Positions 39,733 to 47,367 of a stretch of 64,000 bases of DNA are shown here, piece after piece; the stretch's first letter is position 1; each line of letters opens with the position of its first letter. The position numbers were made by a program, and so were the translations under genes. The stretch covers positions 1,798,001-1,862,000 of the forward strand of contig CBDDHB010000003.1 of assembly GCA_965228165.1 (NCBI GenBank), given 5' to 3'. The notes under the pieces were generated by a model. That model was not told the origin of the DNA. It worked only from the letters and a program-made list of their open reading frames with translations, and ran no database searches. Origin of the DNA: Oleispirillum sp965228165. Lineage in GTDB: Bacteria > Pseudomonadota > Alphaproteobacteria > Rhodospirillales > Rhodospirillaceae.

Positions 39733-41282
39733 CCGACCGCATTCTGATCGTCGATTTCGGGTCGCAGGTGACGCAATTGATCGCGCGCCGGGTGCGCGAG
39801 GCGGGCGTCTATTGCGAAATCCATCCCTTCCAGAAGGTCTCGGCGGAGAGCGTCCGCGACTTCGGCGCGGCGGGGGTGATCCTCTCCGGCGGCCCCGCCT
39901 CGGCGACCGAAAAGGACAGCCCGCGCGCGCCGCAGGGTCTGTTCGCCATGGGGTTGCCGGTGCTGGGCATCTGTTACGGCCAGCAGACCATGGTGACCCA
40001 ACTGGGCGGGCTGGTGGAAGGCTCCGACCATCGGGAATTCGGCCGCGCCCATGTCGAGGTTTCGGGGGTCTGCGCCCTGTTCGCCGGGGTCTGGGCGCTG
40101 GGCGAGCGGGAACAGGTGTGGATGAGCCACGGCGACCGCGTGACGAGCCTGCCGGAGGGTTTTTCCGTCGTCGCCACCAGCGAGGGCGCGCCCTTCGCCG
40201 CGATCGCCGACGAGGCGCGGAAGTTCTATGCGGTGCAGTTCCACCCCGAGGTGGTGCACACCCCGCACGGTGCGCAGTTGCTGGCCAACTTCGTGCACGG
40301 CGTCTGCGGCTGCAAGGGCGATTGGACGATGGCCGCCTTCCGCGATCAGGCGGTCGCCGCGATCCAGAAACAGGTGGGCAAGGGCCGGGTGATCTGCGGC
40401 CTGTCCGGCGGCGTGGACTCCTCGGTGGCCGCCGCCCTGCTGCACGAGGCGATCGGCGACCAGTTGACCTGCGTCTTCGTCGATCACGGCCTGTTGCGCC
40501 TGGGCGAACGCGAGCAGGTGGAGGAAGTCTTCGGCCGCCGCTTCAACACGCGGTTGGTGACCCGCGACGCCTCCGCCCTGTTCCTGGATAAGCTGGCCGG
40601 GGAAACCGACCCGGAAAAGAAGCGCAAGACCATCGGCGCGACCTTCATCGACGTGTTCGAGGAAGAGGCGAAAAAGGTCGGCGGCGCGGACTTCCTGGCG
40701 CAGGGAACCCTGTATCCGGACGTCATCGAATCGGTGTCGTTCACCGGCGGGCCTTCGGTGACGATCAAGTCGCACCACAACGTCGGCGGCCTGCCCGAGC
40801 GGATGAACATGAAGCTGGTCGAACCCTTGCGCGAACTGTTCAAGGACGAAGTCCGCGCGTTGGGCCGCGAACTCGGACTGCCCGATGAAATGGTGGGCCG
40901 CCACCCGTTCCCCGGACCCGGCCTCGCGATCCGCATTCCGGGGCAGGAAATCACCCAGGAACGCCTGGATATCCTGAAAAAGGCCGACGCGATCTATCTT
41001 GCGGAAATCCGCGACGCGGGCCTGTATGACGAAATCTGGCAGGCGTTCTGCGTGCTGTTGCCGGTGCGCACCGTCGGCGTGATGGGCGACGGGCGGTCCT
41101 ACGACTACGCCTGCGCGCTGCGCGCCGTGGCCTCGACCGACGGCATGACCGCCGACTTCTACCCCTTCGACATGGCGTTCCTGGCGCGCGTCGCCAACCG
41201 CATCATCAACGAGGTGCGGGGGATCAACCGCGTCACCTATGACGTGACCTCGAAGCCGCCGGGGACCATCGAGTGGGAATGA
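39729..41282 (+). CDS. guaA: GMP synthase (glutamine-hydrolysing)
   Basis: Converts XMP to GMP with glutamine as nitrogen donor. The 517-residue protein has the class I amidotransferase domain with catalytic cysteine in LGICYGQQ and histidine in QFHPEV, an ATP-pyrophosphatase P-loop SGGVDSSV near residue 223, and the C-terminal dimerisation domain with HPFPGPGLAIR. Ends PPGTIEWE as usual. Start overlaps the rsmB stop. Intact. Confidence 0.97.
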   Translation: MTDRILIVDFGSQVTQLIARRVREAGVYCEIHPFQKVSAESVRDFGAAGVILSGGPASATEKDSPRAPQGLFAMGLPVLGICYGQQTMVTQLGGLVEGSDHREFGRAHVEVSGVCALFAGVWALGEREQVWMSHGDRVTSLPEGFSVVATSEGAPFAAIADEARKFYAVQFHPEVVHTPHGAQLLANFVHGVCGCKGDWTMAAFRDQAVAAIQKQVGKGRVICGLSGGVDSSVAAALLHEAIGDQLTCVFVDHGLLRLGEREQVEEVFGRRFNTRLVTRDASALFLDKLAGETDPEKKRKTIGATFIDVFEEEAKKVGGADFLAQGTLYPDVIESVSFTGGPSVTIKSHHNVGGLPERMNMKLVEPLRELFKDEVRALGRELGLPDEMVGRHPFPGPGLAIRIPGQEITQERLDILKKADAIYLAEIRDAGLYDEIWQAFCVLLPVRTVGVMGDGRSYDYACALRAVASTDGMTADFYPFDMAFLARVANRIINEVRGINRVTYDVTSKPPGTIEWE

Positions 41283-41289
41283 CCGGTCG

Positions 41290-41472
41290 ATGACCGAGGT
41301 CGTCAACCTGCGCCAGGCCCGCAAACACAAACAGCGGGCGGAGAAGGATCGCCGGGCCGAGGAAAACCGCGCCAAGTTCGGCCGCCCCAAGGCGGAAAAG
41401 ACGCGCGCCGCCGCCGAGGAAACCCTCGCCCAAAGCCGCCTCGACCAACGCAAACTCACCCCGGACGACTGA
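41290..41472 (+). CDS. DUF4169 family small protein
   Basis: A 60-residue, highly charged protein (MTEVVNLRQARKHKQRAEK...), with arginine- and alanine-rich helix and a C-terminal ETLAQSRLDQRKLTPDD. The family is known as DUF4169 and has no assigned function. It follows guaA by seven bases. Part of a second copy lies at 44,815-44,880. A terminator follows directly. Confidence 0.8.
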   Translation: MTEVVNLRQARKHKQRAEKDRRAEENRAKFGRPKAEKTRAAAEETLAQSRLDQRKLTPDD

Positions 41473-41473
41473 A

Positions 41474-41500
41474 AAAAGGGCGCTGTACGGCGCCCTTTTC
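41474..41500. terminator. Bidirectional intrinsic terminator between DUF4169 and thiE
   Basis: GGGCGC / GCGCCC stem flanked by an A-run on the left and TTTT on the right, so it can work for both convergent genes. Confidence 0.85.
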
Positions 41501-41511
41501 GCATCGTCGCG

Positions 41512-42159
41512 TCATCCCCGGCGCGCCGCGCGCCAGCGCCGGATGGCGTCGGCCAGCCGTCGCGCCGCCGCTTCCGGATCGGGCTGGCCGCAGATCGCCG
41601 AAACCACGGCGAGGCCGCCGACGCCCGCCTCCAGGGTGGGCGCGACGTGCTCGGCCTTCAGCCCGCCGATGGCGACGCTGGGAACCGGGCTGGCGGCGGC
41701 GATGCGGGCGAGACCGGAGAATCCCACCGGCGGCTTGTGGTCGGGCTTGGTGGCGGTGGCGAAGACCGGGCTGATGCCGACGTAATCCACCACCGACGAA
41801 TCGACCCGGCGCGCCGCCGCCTCGGTCTCGACGGAGATGCCGAGGATCCTGCCCGGCCCGAGCCTTTGCCGCGCTTCCCCGGCGGGAATGTCGTCCTGCC
41901 CGACGTGCAGCCCCTCGGCGTCGATGGCCAGCGCGGCGTCCAGGTCGTCGTTGACGATCAGCGGCACCCCGCTGCCGCGCAGCGCGGCCTTGAGCGCCCG
42001 TCCGGTGGCGATCAGGGCCTCGGTGGTCGCCGCCTTGTCGCGCAGTTGCACCATCGTCGCCCCGCCCGCCACGGCCAGGCGCGCCGTCTCGACCATCGAG
42101 CGGACGCGGCAGAGGTCGGGGTCGAGAACCAGATAGAGCGACAGATCGAAGCCGGTCAT
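41512..42159 (-). CDS. thiE: Thiamine-phosphate synthase
   Basis: Joins hydroxymethylpyrimidine pyrophosphate and thiazole phosphate to thiamine phosphate. The 215-residue TIM-barrel protein has LYLVLDPDLC, the MVQLRDK pyrophosphate-binding motif, IVNDDLDAAL and GLHVGQDDIPAG, and a C-terminal AIGGLKAEHV. Its ATG (42,159) overlaps the thiM stop by four bases. Second gene of the riboswitch-controlled thiM-thiE operon. Confidence 0.94.
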   Translation of the reverse strand: MTGFDLSLYLVLDPDLCRVRSMVETARLAVAGGATMVQLRDKAATTEALIATGRALKAALRGSGVPLIVNDDLDAALAIDAEGLHVGQDDIPAGEARQRLGPGRILGISVETEAAARRVDSSVVDYVGISPVFATATKPDHKPPVGFSGLARIAAASPVPSVAIGGLKAEHVAPTLEAGVGGLAVVSAICGQPDPEAAARRLADAIRRWRAARRG

Positions 42160-42959
42160 GGGAAGTCCACCTTCGCTTCGGTTTCGAGGGCGCGGGCATC
42201 GAGCGCATGCAGCGCGTCGAGGAAGCGCACGGCGAAGGAGCCCGGCCCCTCCGCGCCGCGTTCGGCCTGCCTTCCCGCCGCCGCGAAAACGGCGAGCGCG
42301 GCGACGGCGGCCTCGAAGGGGGATTCCGGGGCGACGGCCGCGAACGCGCCGACCAGGCAGGTCAGCGAGCAGCCGAGCGCCGTCACCCTGGGCATCAGCG
42401 CCGAGCCGCCGAAGACGCGCGCGGCGCGTTCGCCATCGGTGACGAAATCCACATCTCCGGTGACCGCCACGACCGCGTTCCAGGTGTTCGCCAAGCTTCG
42501 CGCCGCGCCCTCGGCCCGTTCCACCGGGTCGCCGCTGTCGACTCCCTGTACGGCGCCTTCGCCCCCCGCCAGCGCGATGATCTCGGACGCGTTGCCGCGA
42601 ACGATCGTGGGGCGAAGCTTCAGCAGGTCGGCCGCCGTCCGCCGCCGGAAGGCGGTGGCGAAGTGGGCGACGGGGTCGAGCACCCAGGGCTTGCCCGCCG
42701 CGTTCGCGGCTTCCGCCGCCGCCGTCATGCCGGGAATCCAGGGCGAGGACAGGGTGCCGATGTTGATGGTGAGCGCCCCGGCGATGCGCGCGAATTCCCC
42801 CGCTTCCTCGGGCGCGTGAATCATCGCGGGGGAGGCCCCCGCCGCCAGCAGCACGTTGGCCGCGACGTTCATCGCCACGTAGTTGGTGATGCAGTGCACC
42901 AGGGGCGAGACCTCGCGCAGCCGCCCGAGCAGAACGGCGGGGGTCGGTTCCAAAGTCAT
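42156..42959 (-). CDS. thiM: Hydroxyethylthiazole kinase
   Basis: Phosphorylates the thiazole moiety in thiamine salvage. The 267-residue protein has VHCITNYVAMNVAANVLLAAGASPAM near its N-terminus, NIGTL, the WVLDPVA segment and the anion-hole/catalytic region around VTALGCSLTCLVGA. Typical ThiM has GxGC here, and ALGCSLT fits. The start is at 42,959 behind a GGAGT/GAGGACTCC region; a longer frame reaches into the riboswitch and is not used. Confidence 0.93.
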   Translation of the reverse strand: MTLEPTPAVLLGRLREVSPLVHCITNYVAMNVAANVLLAAGASPAMIHAPEEAGEFARIAGALTINIGTLSSPWIPGMTAAAEAANAAGKPWVLDPVAHFATAFRRRTAADLLKLRPTIVRGNASEIIALAGGEGAVQGVDSGDPVERAEGAARSLANTWNAVVAVTGDVDFVTDGERAARVFGGSALMPRVTALGCSLTCLVGAFAAVAPESPFEAAVAALAVFAAAGRQAERGAEGPGSFAVRFLDALHALDARALETEAKVDFP

Positions 42960-43060
42960 GGGGAGGACTCCTTGCTGCGGCAACGGAGACCCAGTTCCGA
43001 CAGGACGGAGAAGGCATGCCCCCAACGGCAGGACCGCGCACGGCCAAGGGGCAACCACCA

Positions 43061-43157
43061 TCCCTACGCCAGTATGAACTGGATCAGGTTCATCGGGTTC
43101 CCGCGCCGCCCTGCGGCCAGCGGAGTCTCAGCCCCTTGACGGGACACCCCAGGTGAG
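43061..43157 (-). promoter_or_regulatory. TPP riboswitch (THI element)
   Basis: On the minus strand the sequence shows the conserved core in order: GGGGTGTCCC, GGGGCTGAGA, then ACCCGATGAACCTGATC and CAGTTCATACTGGCGTAGGG. Spacing and conserved bases match the thiamine pyrophosphate aptamer, with the variable P3 stem between the CTGAGA box and ACCCG. It sits about 100 bases upstream of thiM and should repress thiM-thiE when TPP is plentiful. Confidence 0.96.
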
Positions 43158-43163
43158 GCCCCG

Positions 43164-43192
43164 ATCTTGCTGGCCGCGCCGGGGCTTGTCAA
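43164..43192 (-). promoter_or_regulatory. Candidate promoter of the thiM-thiE operon
   Basis: On the minus strand a consensus TTGACA (43,192-43,187) is followed after 17 bases by CAAGAT (43,169-43,164), a few bases before the riboswitch begins. The -35 is perfect and the -10 weak. Confidence 0.5.
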
Positions 43193-43510
43193 CGCGCGGG
43201 CGCCGTCGGGCTTCGCCTGGGCATCGAGGCCGGAAAGAGAAAAACCACGCGGGGGGGGACTCGGTCGCCCCCGCGCCCCCCATTCCCTTTTGCCGGTTCC
43301 TTGCCCCGCGCGTGAAGACCAGGGTGGCGGGGACGAGCCGAGAACGAAGGGCGGCCTTGAGGCAGGAGGAGGACAACGCGCCTTCGAATTGCGTTCGGTG
43401 TCCCCAGAATTCCCCCGAATTACGTACGGTGTCCCCAGAATTCCCCAGAATTCCGTTCCTGGACGAATGGAGAAGGGCGCTGTAAAGCGTTTTTTGAGTT
43501 TTGTGGGGGG
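43193..43510. other. Gene-free junction between the thi operon and the accessory patch
   Basis: No gene is supported. It contains an eight-G run (43,251-43,258), the two direct repeats at 43,396-43,452 and a small CGCT/AGCG hairpin followed by six Ts near 43,475. A minus-strand open frame crosses it, but I regard this as read-through of the TIGR02391 gene caused by a length error at 43,542-43,548. Confidence 0.55.
43396..43452 (+). repeat. Tandem GGTGTCCCCAGAATTCCCC repeats, left flank of the accessory patch
   Basis: Two direct copies of CGGTGTCCCCAGAATTCCCC followed by a GAATT, 31 bases apart (43,396 and 43,427). A degenerate inverted copy is at 45,400-45,420. The motif resembles REP elements mobilised by RAYT transposases as I recall them; no transposase is nearby. 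Confidence 0.65.
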
Positions 43511-44048
43511 TTAATCCGCAGTTACGGTCGCAGTGCGGGCCTTTTTTTAAGAGATGTTGCGCAAAAGTTAGGAGTTCGAGGGCGGTATCTGGGTCTTCTA
43601 TCCAGTTAAATTCATGCGTAACTGGATTTCGTATGCCGACCATAGCCCCAGAATATAGCAGTAGATATCCCTTTTGCTCATCTTCCTCGGATTGTGTTTT
43701 GCGCTCAGTCCAGAACAGGCGTGGAGAATCTGAACTAAACACATTTTGCATGAGCTTTGTTCCACTTAAACCATGATTATCCGCTTTGTCCTGAATGAAT
43801 TTTTCCACTGCTTTATAGGCCTCTTGGACAGCGAGTGAGTAATGGCCGGACGCAAATAGGTCGCGGCTTACGCTTTCAATCTCTGGCTCTGTTATCGTTC
43901 GAGAAAATATTGCCGTAATACCCTCGGTCGAGGGTGCTACCAGCGCCAACATGCGAGGGGCGGGAAGGGCAAGAACGGCTTGTGCTAACCCGGATTCAAG
44001 CGCCACTTCTTGAAAATGCTTTAGCCTGTCAAGAAGAGGTCCGATCAT
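43511..44048 (-). CDS. TIGR02391 (Ymh/HEPN-like) family protein
   Basis: Matches the TIGR02391 family: an N-terminal region, then SRDLFASGHYSLAVQEAYKAVEKF, SGTKLMQNVFSSDSPRL, SEEDEQKGYLLLYSGAMVGIRNP and THEFNWIEDPDTALELLTFAQHLLKK. Family members are small helical proteins, HEPN-like, and often associated with defence or mobile islands. As read, the frame does not stop until 43,128, through the repeats and into the riboswitch. If the seven-T run at 43,542-43,548 had six Ts, it would end LLKKARTATVTAD at the TAA at 43,511, which I take as the true end. It overlaps the DUF5343 gene by 20 bases. Confidence 0.72.
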
Positions 44049-44710
44049 AGAGATAACGCCTCATGGAAGAGAAAATGGTTTCGATTTGTTCAGTGCTGGC
44101 ATCTGCGCTGATGTGGATTTGGACGTTAATGTTTAGAGGAATTGAGTCTGTCTGTTTTGTGTCTCGGCCGTTTGCTCCGACATGTTGCGCGCCAGATTCT
44201 GTAGGGAGGGGAGTCACAGCCTTAGTTTGTTTGGGTCGGGGAGAGGAACGGCTGGTGTCTTTTGTCGGGGCGTTCCCGTTGCGGGGGGGAGGGCTCATTG
44301 GGGGTGGCACTGCAAAGCAAGAGGTAAGTGGCTGCTTTATTCTTTGCAGTGCCGGTTCCAAGGCCTTCATGGGAAAACCAGGATAAGATTTTTTCTCTGT
44401 CTGCCGATTCTGGCGGGGCTAATTGCACAAGGCTTTCAGGATAGGCATTTTTTATTATTTCTTTAACTGCTTCATGATAGGATTCATCATGACGCCATTT
44501 TACTGCAAGTTCAGTTGCTTTGTTGTTTTCATCAAGAATGCCGACACGTTTCAGTTCTATTACATATTGTTTTGCGGCAGACGGTTGAACCTTGAGTTCG
44601 ACGCTAAGCGTGCGTTCTTCAATGGTCATTTTTGGTGAGCGCTGTAGAAGACCTCTTACCCCCCACCAGACGGTGCTCGGGATTTGAGGATAACTTGTTT
44701 TTTCGGCCAT
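44029..44710 (-). pseudogene. DUF5343 family protein, frameshifted in a G7 run
   Basis: The first 130 residues match DUF5343: YPQIPSTVWWGVRGLLQ, SAAKQYVIELKRVGILDENNKAT and VKWRHDESYHEAVKEIIKNAYPESL, winged-helix-like with a helical tail. The frame then runs out. In the next frame, after a seven-G run (44,283-44,289; six expected), comes a proline/threonine-rich linker and a C-terminal PLNINVQIHISADASTEQIETIFSSMRRYLY, the usual end of such proteins. Repaired length about 226 residues. It is translated with the TIGR02391 gene. Start at 44,710. Lower GC than the flanks suggests transfer. Confidence 0.72.
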
Positions 44711-44814
44711 GTTCGCCTCCTGTTCACTTTAGATGCCAGAGAGGGATGTTGGAGTCAACATCAATCCATGGGCGTTGTTGTCTTAGTATTCGTTAAAAGG
44801 GTGTGTTGATTGAA

Positions 44815-44880
44815 AAGGCACACGCCTCCGCCGAGAAAACCCTTGCCCAGCGCCGTCTGGGCCAACGGAAACTCGCCCTA
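44815..44880 (+). pseudogene. Fragment of a second DUF4169 gene (3' part)
   Basis: In one frame this reads HASAEKTLAQRRLGQRKLA, close to the C-terminal AAAEETLAQSRLDQRKLT of the DUF4169 gene at 41.3 kb. Only about 20 codons remain, with no start region. A terminator follows immediately, so the fragment appears to be the 3' end of a lost gene with its own terminator. DNA similarity to the intact copy is moderate, so this is not a recent local duplication. Confidence 0.55.
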
Positions 44881-44899
44881 CGAACAACGAAACGGGTTG

Positions 44900-44926
44900 C
44901 CGCCCAGCATTGCGCTGGGCGGTTTT
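44900..44926 (+). terminator. Intrinsic terminator after the DUF4169 fragment
   Basis: Nine-base perfect stem CCGCCCAGC / GCTGGGCGG with a five-base loop, then TTTT. It lies 11 bases upstream of the 3' end of the convergent YjzC-like gene. Confidence 0.82.
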
Positions 44927-44936
44927 CTGCAAGGTT

Positions 44937-45122
44937 TTATCTCTTGCTGTCAGGCGTAGTTTTGACAGGCGCCCAGGTGTTTCCCGGCGCAGAAGTCGGG
45001 GGTGCCTTGTGGTTGTCAGGAATCGTTGCGAAGTTTGGTTTGGGTCCGCCCTTCGGGCCGACTTCCTGATAGATACCACCGTTCTTTCCGGGATTTCCTC
45101 CCGGCGGGATTGTCTTCGACAT
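44937..45122 (-). CDS. YjzC-like small protein, 61 residues
   Basis: A small, glycine- and proline-rich soluble protein: PPGGNPGKNGGIYQEVG, then a PNFATIPDNHKAPPTS stretch and a PGNTWAPVK ending. The G-x-Y-x-E-V and PPT..PG..W spacing recalls the YjzC family, but identity is weak and I give no function. A GAGG ribosome site is eight to ten bases upstream of the ATG. It lies inside the accessory patch. Confidence 0.65.
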   Translation of the reverse strand: MSKTIPPGGNPGKNGGIYQEVGPKGGPKPNFATIPDNHKAPPTSAPGNTWAPVKTTPDSKR

Positions 45123-45227
45123 TCTGGTTGGTCCTCAATACACAGAGGTTGACTCATCCCACTGCGTGGACTCCAATACAGATGCAACTCGGACATGGTG
45201 CCACACAGCGACCATCGTTCGAACGGG

Positions 45228-45260
45228 GAGGTCAGGGCCGGATGGCCCTGGCCTCTTTTT
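45228..45260 (+). terminator. Strong + strand terminator without an upstream gene
   Basis: Twelve-base stem GAGGTCAGGGCC / GGCCCTGGCCTC (one G-T type mismatch) with a GGAT loop and TTTTT. No + strand gene precedes it, so it may end an unannotated RNA, possibly one running antisense to the 5' end of the YjzC-like gene. Confidence 0.7.
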
Positions 45261-45373
45261 GTTCGCACGTTCCGTTCAAGTTAGGAGCCTGAAAAAACAT
45301 TCGCAACAACATTTTGTGCTGTTTGGACGGGCTGTGCGCAATATGAAGGGGTTGTTCCCAACATCCACAGGTC

Positions 45374-45382
45374 TGTGGATAA
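45374..45382 (-). promoter_or_regulatory. DnaA box within a TCCACAG palindrome
   Basis: Reverse complement of TTATCCACA, exact consensus, and part of the inverted repeat TCCACAG-GT-CTGTGGA (45,364-45,379). Confidence 0.4.
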
Positions 45383-45399
45383 CTCAGCCCCTCATCTTT

Positions 45400-45420
45400 G
45401 GGGAGTTCTGGGGGCACCAT
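45400..45420 (-). repeat. Inverted copy of the GGTGTCCCCAGAATTCCCC repeat, right flank
   Basis: Read on the minus strand: GGTGCCCCCAGAACTCCCC, 17 of 19 bases identical to the left-flank repeats at 43,396-43,452 but in opposite orientation. Together they bracket the 2-kb patch. Confidence 0.55.
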
Positions 45421-45623
45421 ACCGAGTTGACTACGGCGTACCCGCGCGGGTGCGCCGCCGGATTGGGCCGAACCGCTGCTTCAGACCGGCGGATGGGGAT
45501 TCTCGGAGAAACAAGGGAATGAGGTCGAGGAGGCCCGGCCTTGATCTGAAGTGGGGAGTCGCCCCCGGCCTTGTGCTACGGCTGTCCGGTTCATTTTCGC
45601 GTAACGTTTCCGCATCCACAATC

Positions 45624-45720
45624 GTCATGACCGGGCATGTCCCGGTCATCCACGAATTGTTTGTTTTCCAAGGGGTTGCAAAACAAGACGTGGATCCCCG
45701 GCACAAGGCCGGGGATGACG
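45624..45720. repeat. REP-type palindrome pair
   Basis: Two hairpins of the GTCATGACCGGG / CCCGGTCATCCACG and TGGATCCCCGGC / GCCGGGGATGAC type, in opposite orientation and 60 bases apart. This sequence style (GTCAT-ccggg...cccgg-ATCCA) is a widespread alphaproteobacterial intergenic repeat. Confidence 0.75.
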
Positions 45721-45872
45721 AATTGAAGAAACAGCGGGGTGTGTCTTGCCCGATCGATTCCTTCGGAAACGGCGGATTTCCGCGATTTTCCAAGGGGAGT
45801 CCGGAATTGAACCGTACAGCCGCGCGACGAGCACAGGCATGACGGTGGCGGTGTGGCCGCAGCGGCGGCGGG

Positions 45873-46931
45873 TCAGCGGTATTTCGGGTTGGTTTTATCC
45901 TTGATTACCGAGCGGACCAGTTTGCCGAAGGCGCGGTCGCGGGCGTGGCGTTCGGCCAGGCTGGCGGAGTTGAAGGCGTCCTCGGCGGCGAGTTTCCGCC
46001 ATCGCGTCAGGCGGTGCGGGTCGAGGTTTCCCGCCGCGATCGCCGCCCGGATGGCGCAGCCTGGTTCGGTCTGGTGGGTGCAGTCGGAGAACCGGCATTC
46101 CCGCGCCAGGGCGGCGACGTCGTCGAAGACCTCGTCCAGGCCGTCCCGCGCGTCGGCGAGTTGCAGTTCGCGCATGCCGGGGGTATCGAGCAGCCAGCCG
46201 CCGTGTTCCAGGCGGTGCAGTTCGCGGGCGGTGGTGGTGTGCCGCCCCCGTCCGTCGTCCGCGCGGGTGGCTCCGGTGGCGGCGGAGCTTCCCGAAAGGC
46301 TGTTGATCAGCGTCGATTTGCCGACGCCGGAGGACCCCAGCAGCGCCACCGTCTGCCCCGGTCCGCACCACGCGCCGAGGGTGGCGGCGGCGTCCGCGTC
46401 GCGGGCGTCGAGGGTTTCGACGATCAGGCCGGGCAGCAGGCGGCGCGCGGTTCGGGCGTAGTCCGCCGCGTCGTCGGAGAGGTCGGCCTTGGTCAGCACC
46501 ACCACCGGCAGCACCCCGGCCTCCCGCGCCAGGACCAGATAGCGTTCCAGGCGCGCCGGGTTGAAGTCGCGGTTGCACGAGGAGACCACGAACAGGGTAT
46601 CGACGTTGGCGGCGATCAGTTGCAGTTCGCGCCCGGTTCCGGCGGCGCGCCGCTTGAACAGGCTGGCGCGGCGCAACACGCGGCGGGGGCGCAGGGTGTC
46701 GCGTTCGACGATCAGCCAGTCGCCGACGGTGGGGCGGTCTTCCTCGGACGTCGCGTCCGGCAGGTGGGAGGGAACCGTCGCCGCGACGCCGTCACCCGCG
46801 ACGGCGACCAGGCCGCGATGCACCGCCATGACGCGGACGGCAAGGGAATCGGGGTTATCCGCGATGGAAAACTGGGAAGCGAAAAACGAGGTCCAGCCAA
46901 GATCGGCCAGACAGGAAATCTGAGATTTCAT
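45873..46931 (-). CDS. rsgA: Ribosome small subunit-dependent GTPase A
   Basis: Circularly permuted GTPase that checks late 30S subunit maturation. The 352-residue protein has an OB-fold N-terminal domain, then G4 (LTKAD), G1 (LLGSSGVGKSTLIN), G2 (HTTT) and G3 (DTPGM) in permuted order, and a zinc finger with CRFSDCTHQTEPGC. Intact. A short candidate leader peptide lies upstream at 47,076-47,117. Confidence 0.93.
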   Translation of the reverse strand: MKSQISCLADLGWTSFFASQFSIADNPDSLAVRVMAVHRGLVAVAGDGVAATVPSHLPDATSEEDRPTVGDWLIVERDTLRPRRVLRRASLFKRRAAGTGRELQLIAANVDTLFVVSSCNRDFNPARLERYLVLAREAGVLPVVVLTKADLSDDAADYARTARRLLPGLIVETLDARDADAAATLGAWCGPGQTVALLGSSGVGKSTLINSLSGSSAATGATRADDGRGRHTTTARELHRLEHGGWLLDTPGMRELQLADARDGLDEVFDDVAALARECRFSDCTHQTEPGCAIRAAIAAGNLDPHRLTRWRKLAAEDAFNSASLAERHARDRAFGKLVRSVIKDKTNPKYR

Positions 46932-47049
46932 TTGGTATCACCGGCTGTTTGATCCCGCGCAGGGGATCGAAAGTCACGACAAAACGTCGGATGCCCTGCG
47001 GAGGGGTCCGAACGATAGGTCGGCTTGATCAGGCCGGTGATGAACTGGG

Positions 47050-47069
47050 CCGCCCGATTCAGCGGGCGG
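47050..47069 (-). promoter_or_regulatory. Hairpin after the rsgA leader peptide
   Basis: Seven-base perfect stem CCGCCCG / CGGGCGG with a six-base loop, seven bases past the stop of the short open frame. No T-run follows, so it is not an ordinary terminator. Confidence 0.4.
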
Positions 47070-47075
47070 AGGCGA

Positions 47076-47117
47076 TCACGCGGCTTGGCCGACCGTGTCG
47101 CAAACAGCCGTCGTCAT
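47076..47117 (-). CDS. Candidate 13-residue leader peptide upstream of rsgA
   Basis: ATG at 47,117, preceded seven bases away by AAGGAGA, opens a frame MTTAVCDTVGQAA ending in TGA. It is about 145 bases upstream of rsgA on the same strand. The ribosome site is among the best in the window, which is the reason to list it; expression is unproven. Confidence 0.4.
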   Translation of the reverse strand: MTTAVCDTVGQAA

Positions 47118-47367
47118 GAAATCTCCTTTCCCGTGGGTTGCATCCATGGTTTCGCGGTTTCGCGGTTTTAGACGCTTTGCGCGGAATCCGCAAGTCCGGC
47201 GGTCTTTTTCCCGGAGCGGGCGATCCCATATGTCATCCGTCCCCTTCGCGGCGAAATCCGGGGGGCGCGTTCCGTCACTCCGTCGAGTTCTTGTGCGTCG
47301 GTCGGCCTGTCTTCCAGCGGGGAGGGCCGAACCGGGAGGTCATCGGACAACCAGGAAGGAGCAGGAT

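Larger units (their letters stand above)
45123..45872. other. Gene-poor right part of the accessory patch
   Basis: No protein gene is supported in these 750 bases. They hold a strong + strand terminator (45,228-45,260), a TCCACAG/CTGTGGA palindrome overlapping a DnaA box (45,364-45,382), the inverted repeat copy (45,400-45,420) and a REP pair (45,624-45,720). Confidence 0.6.
46932..47367. other. Divergent rsgA/katG upstream region
   Basis: 436 bases without a full gene. On the minus strand it holds a 13-codon open frame with a perfect ribosome site and a following hairpin (leader for rsgA). On the plus side it carries the katG promoter region, AT-enriched around 47,150-47,170. I did not recognise an OxyR site with confidence. 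Confidence 0.55.

Noticed and set aside
43251..43258. Eight-G run as a phase-variation site
   Set aside because: It lies in non-coding DNA with no promoter that it would space.
43128..43510. Minus-strand extension of the TIGR02391 frame through the repeats into the TPP riboswitch
   Set aside because: The extension has no family resemblance, crosses repeats and a riboswitch, and disappears if one T is removed from the run at 43,542-43,548.
45190..45260. tRNA-like GTTCGAAC segment near the terminator
   Set aside because: No acceptor, D or anticodon stems can be folded around it.
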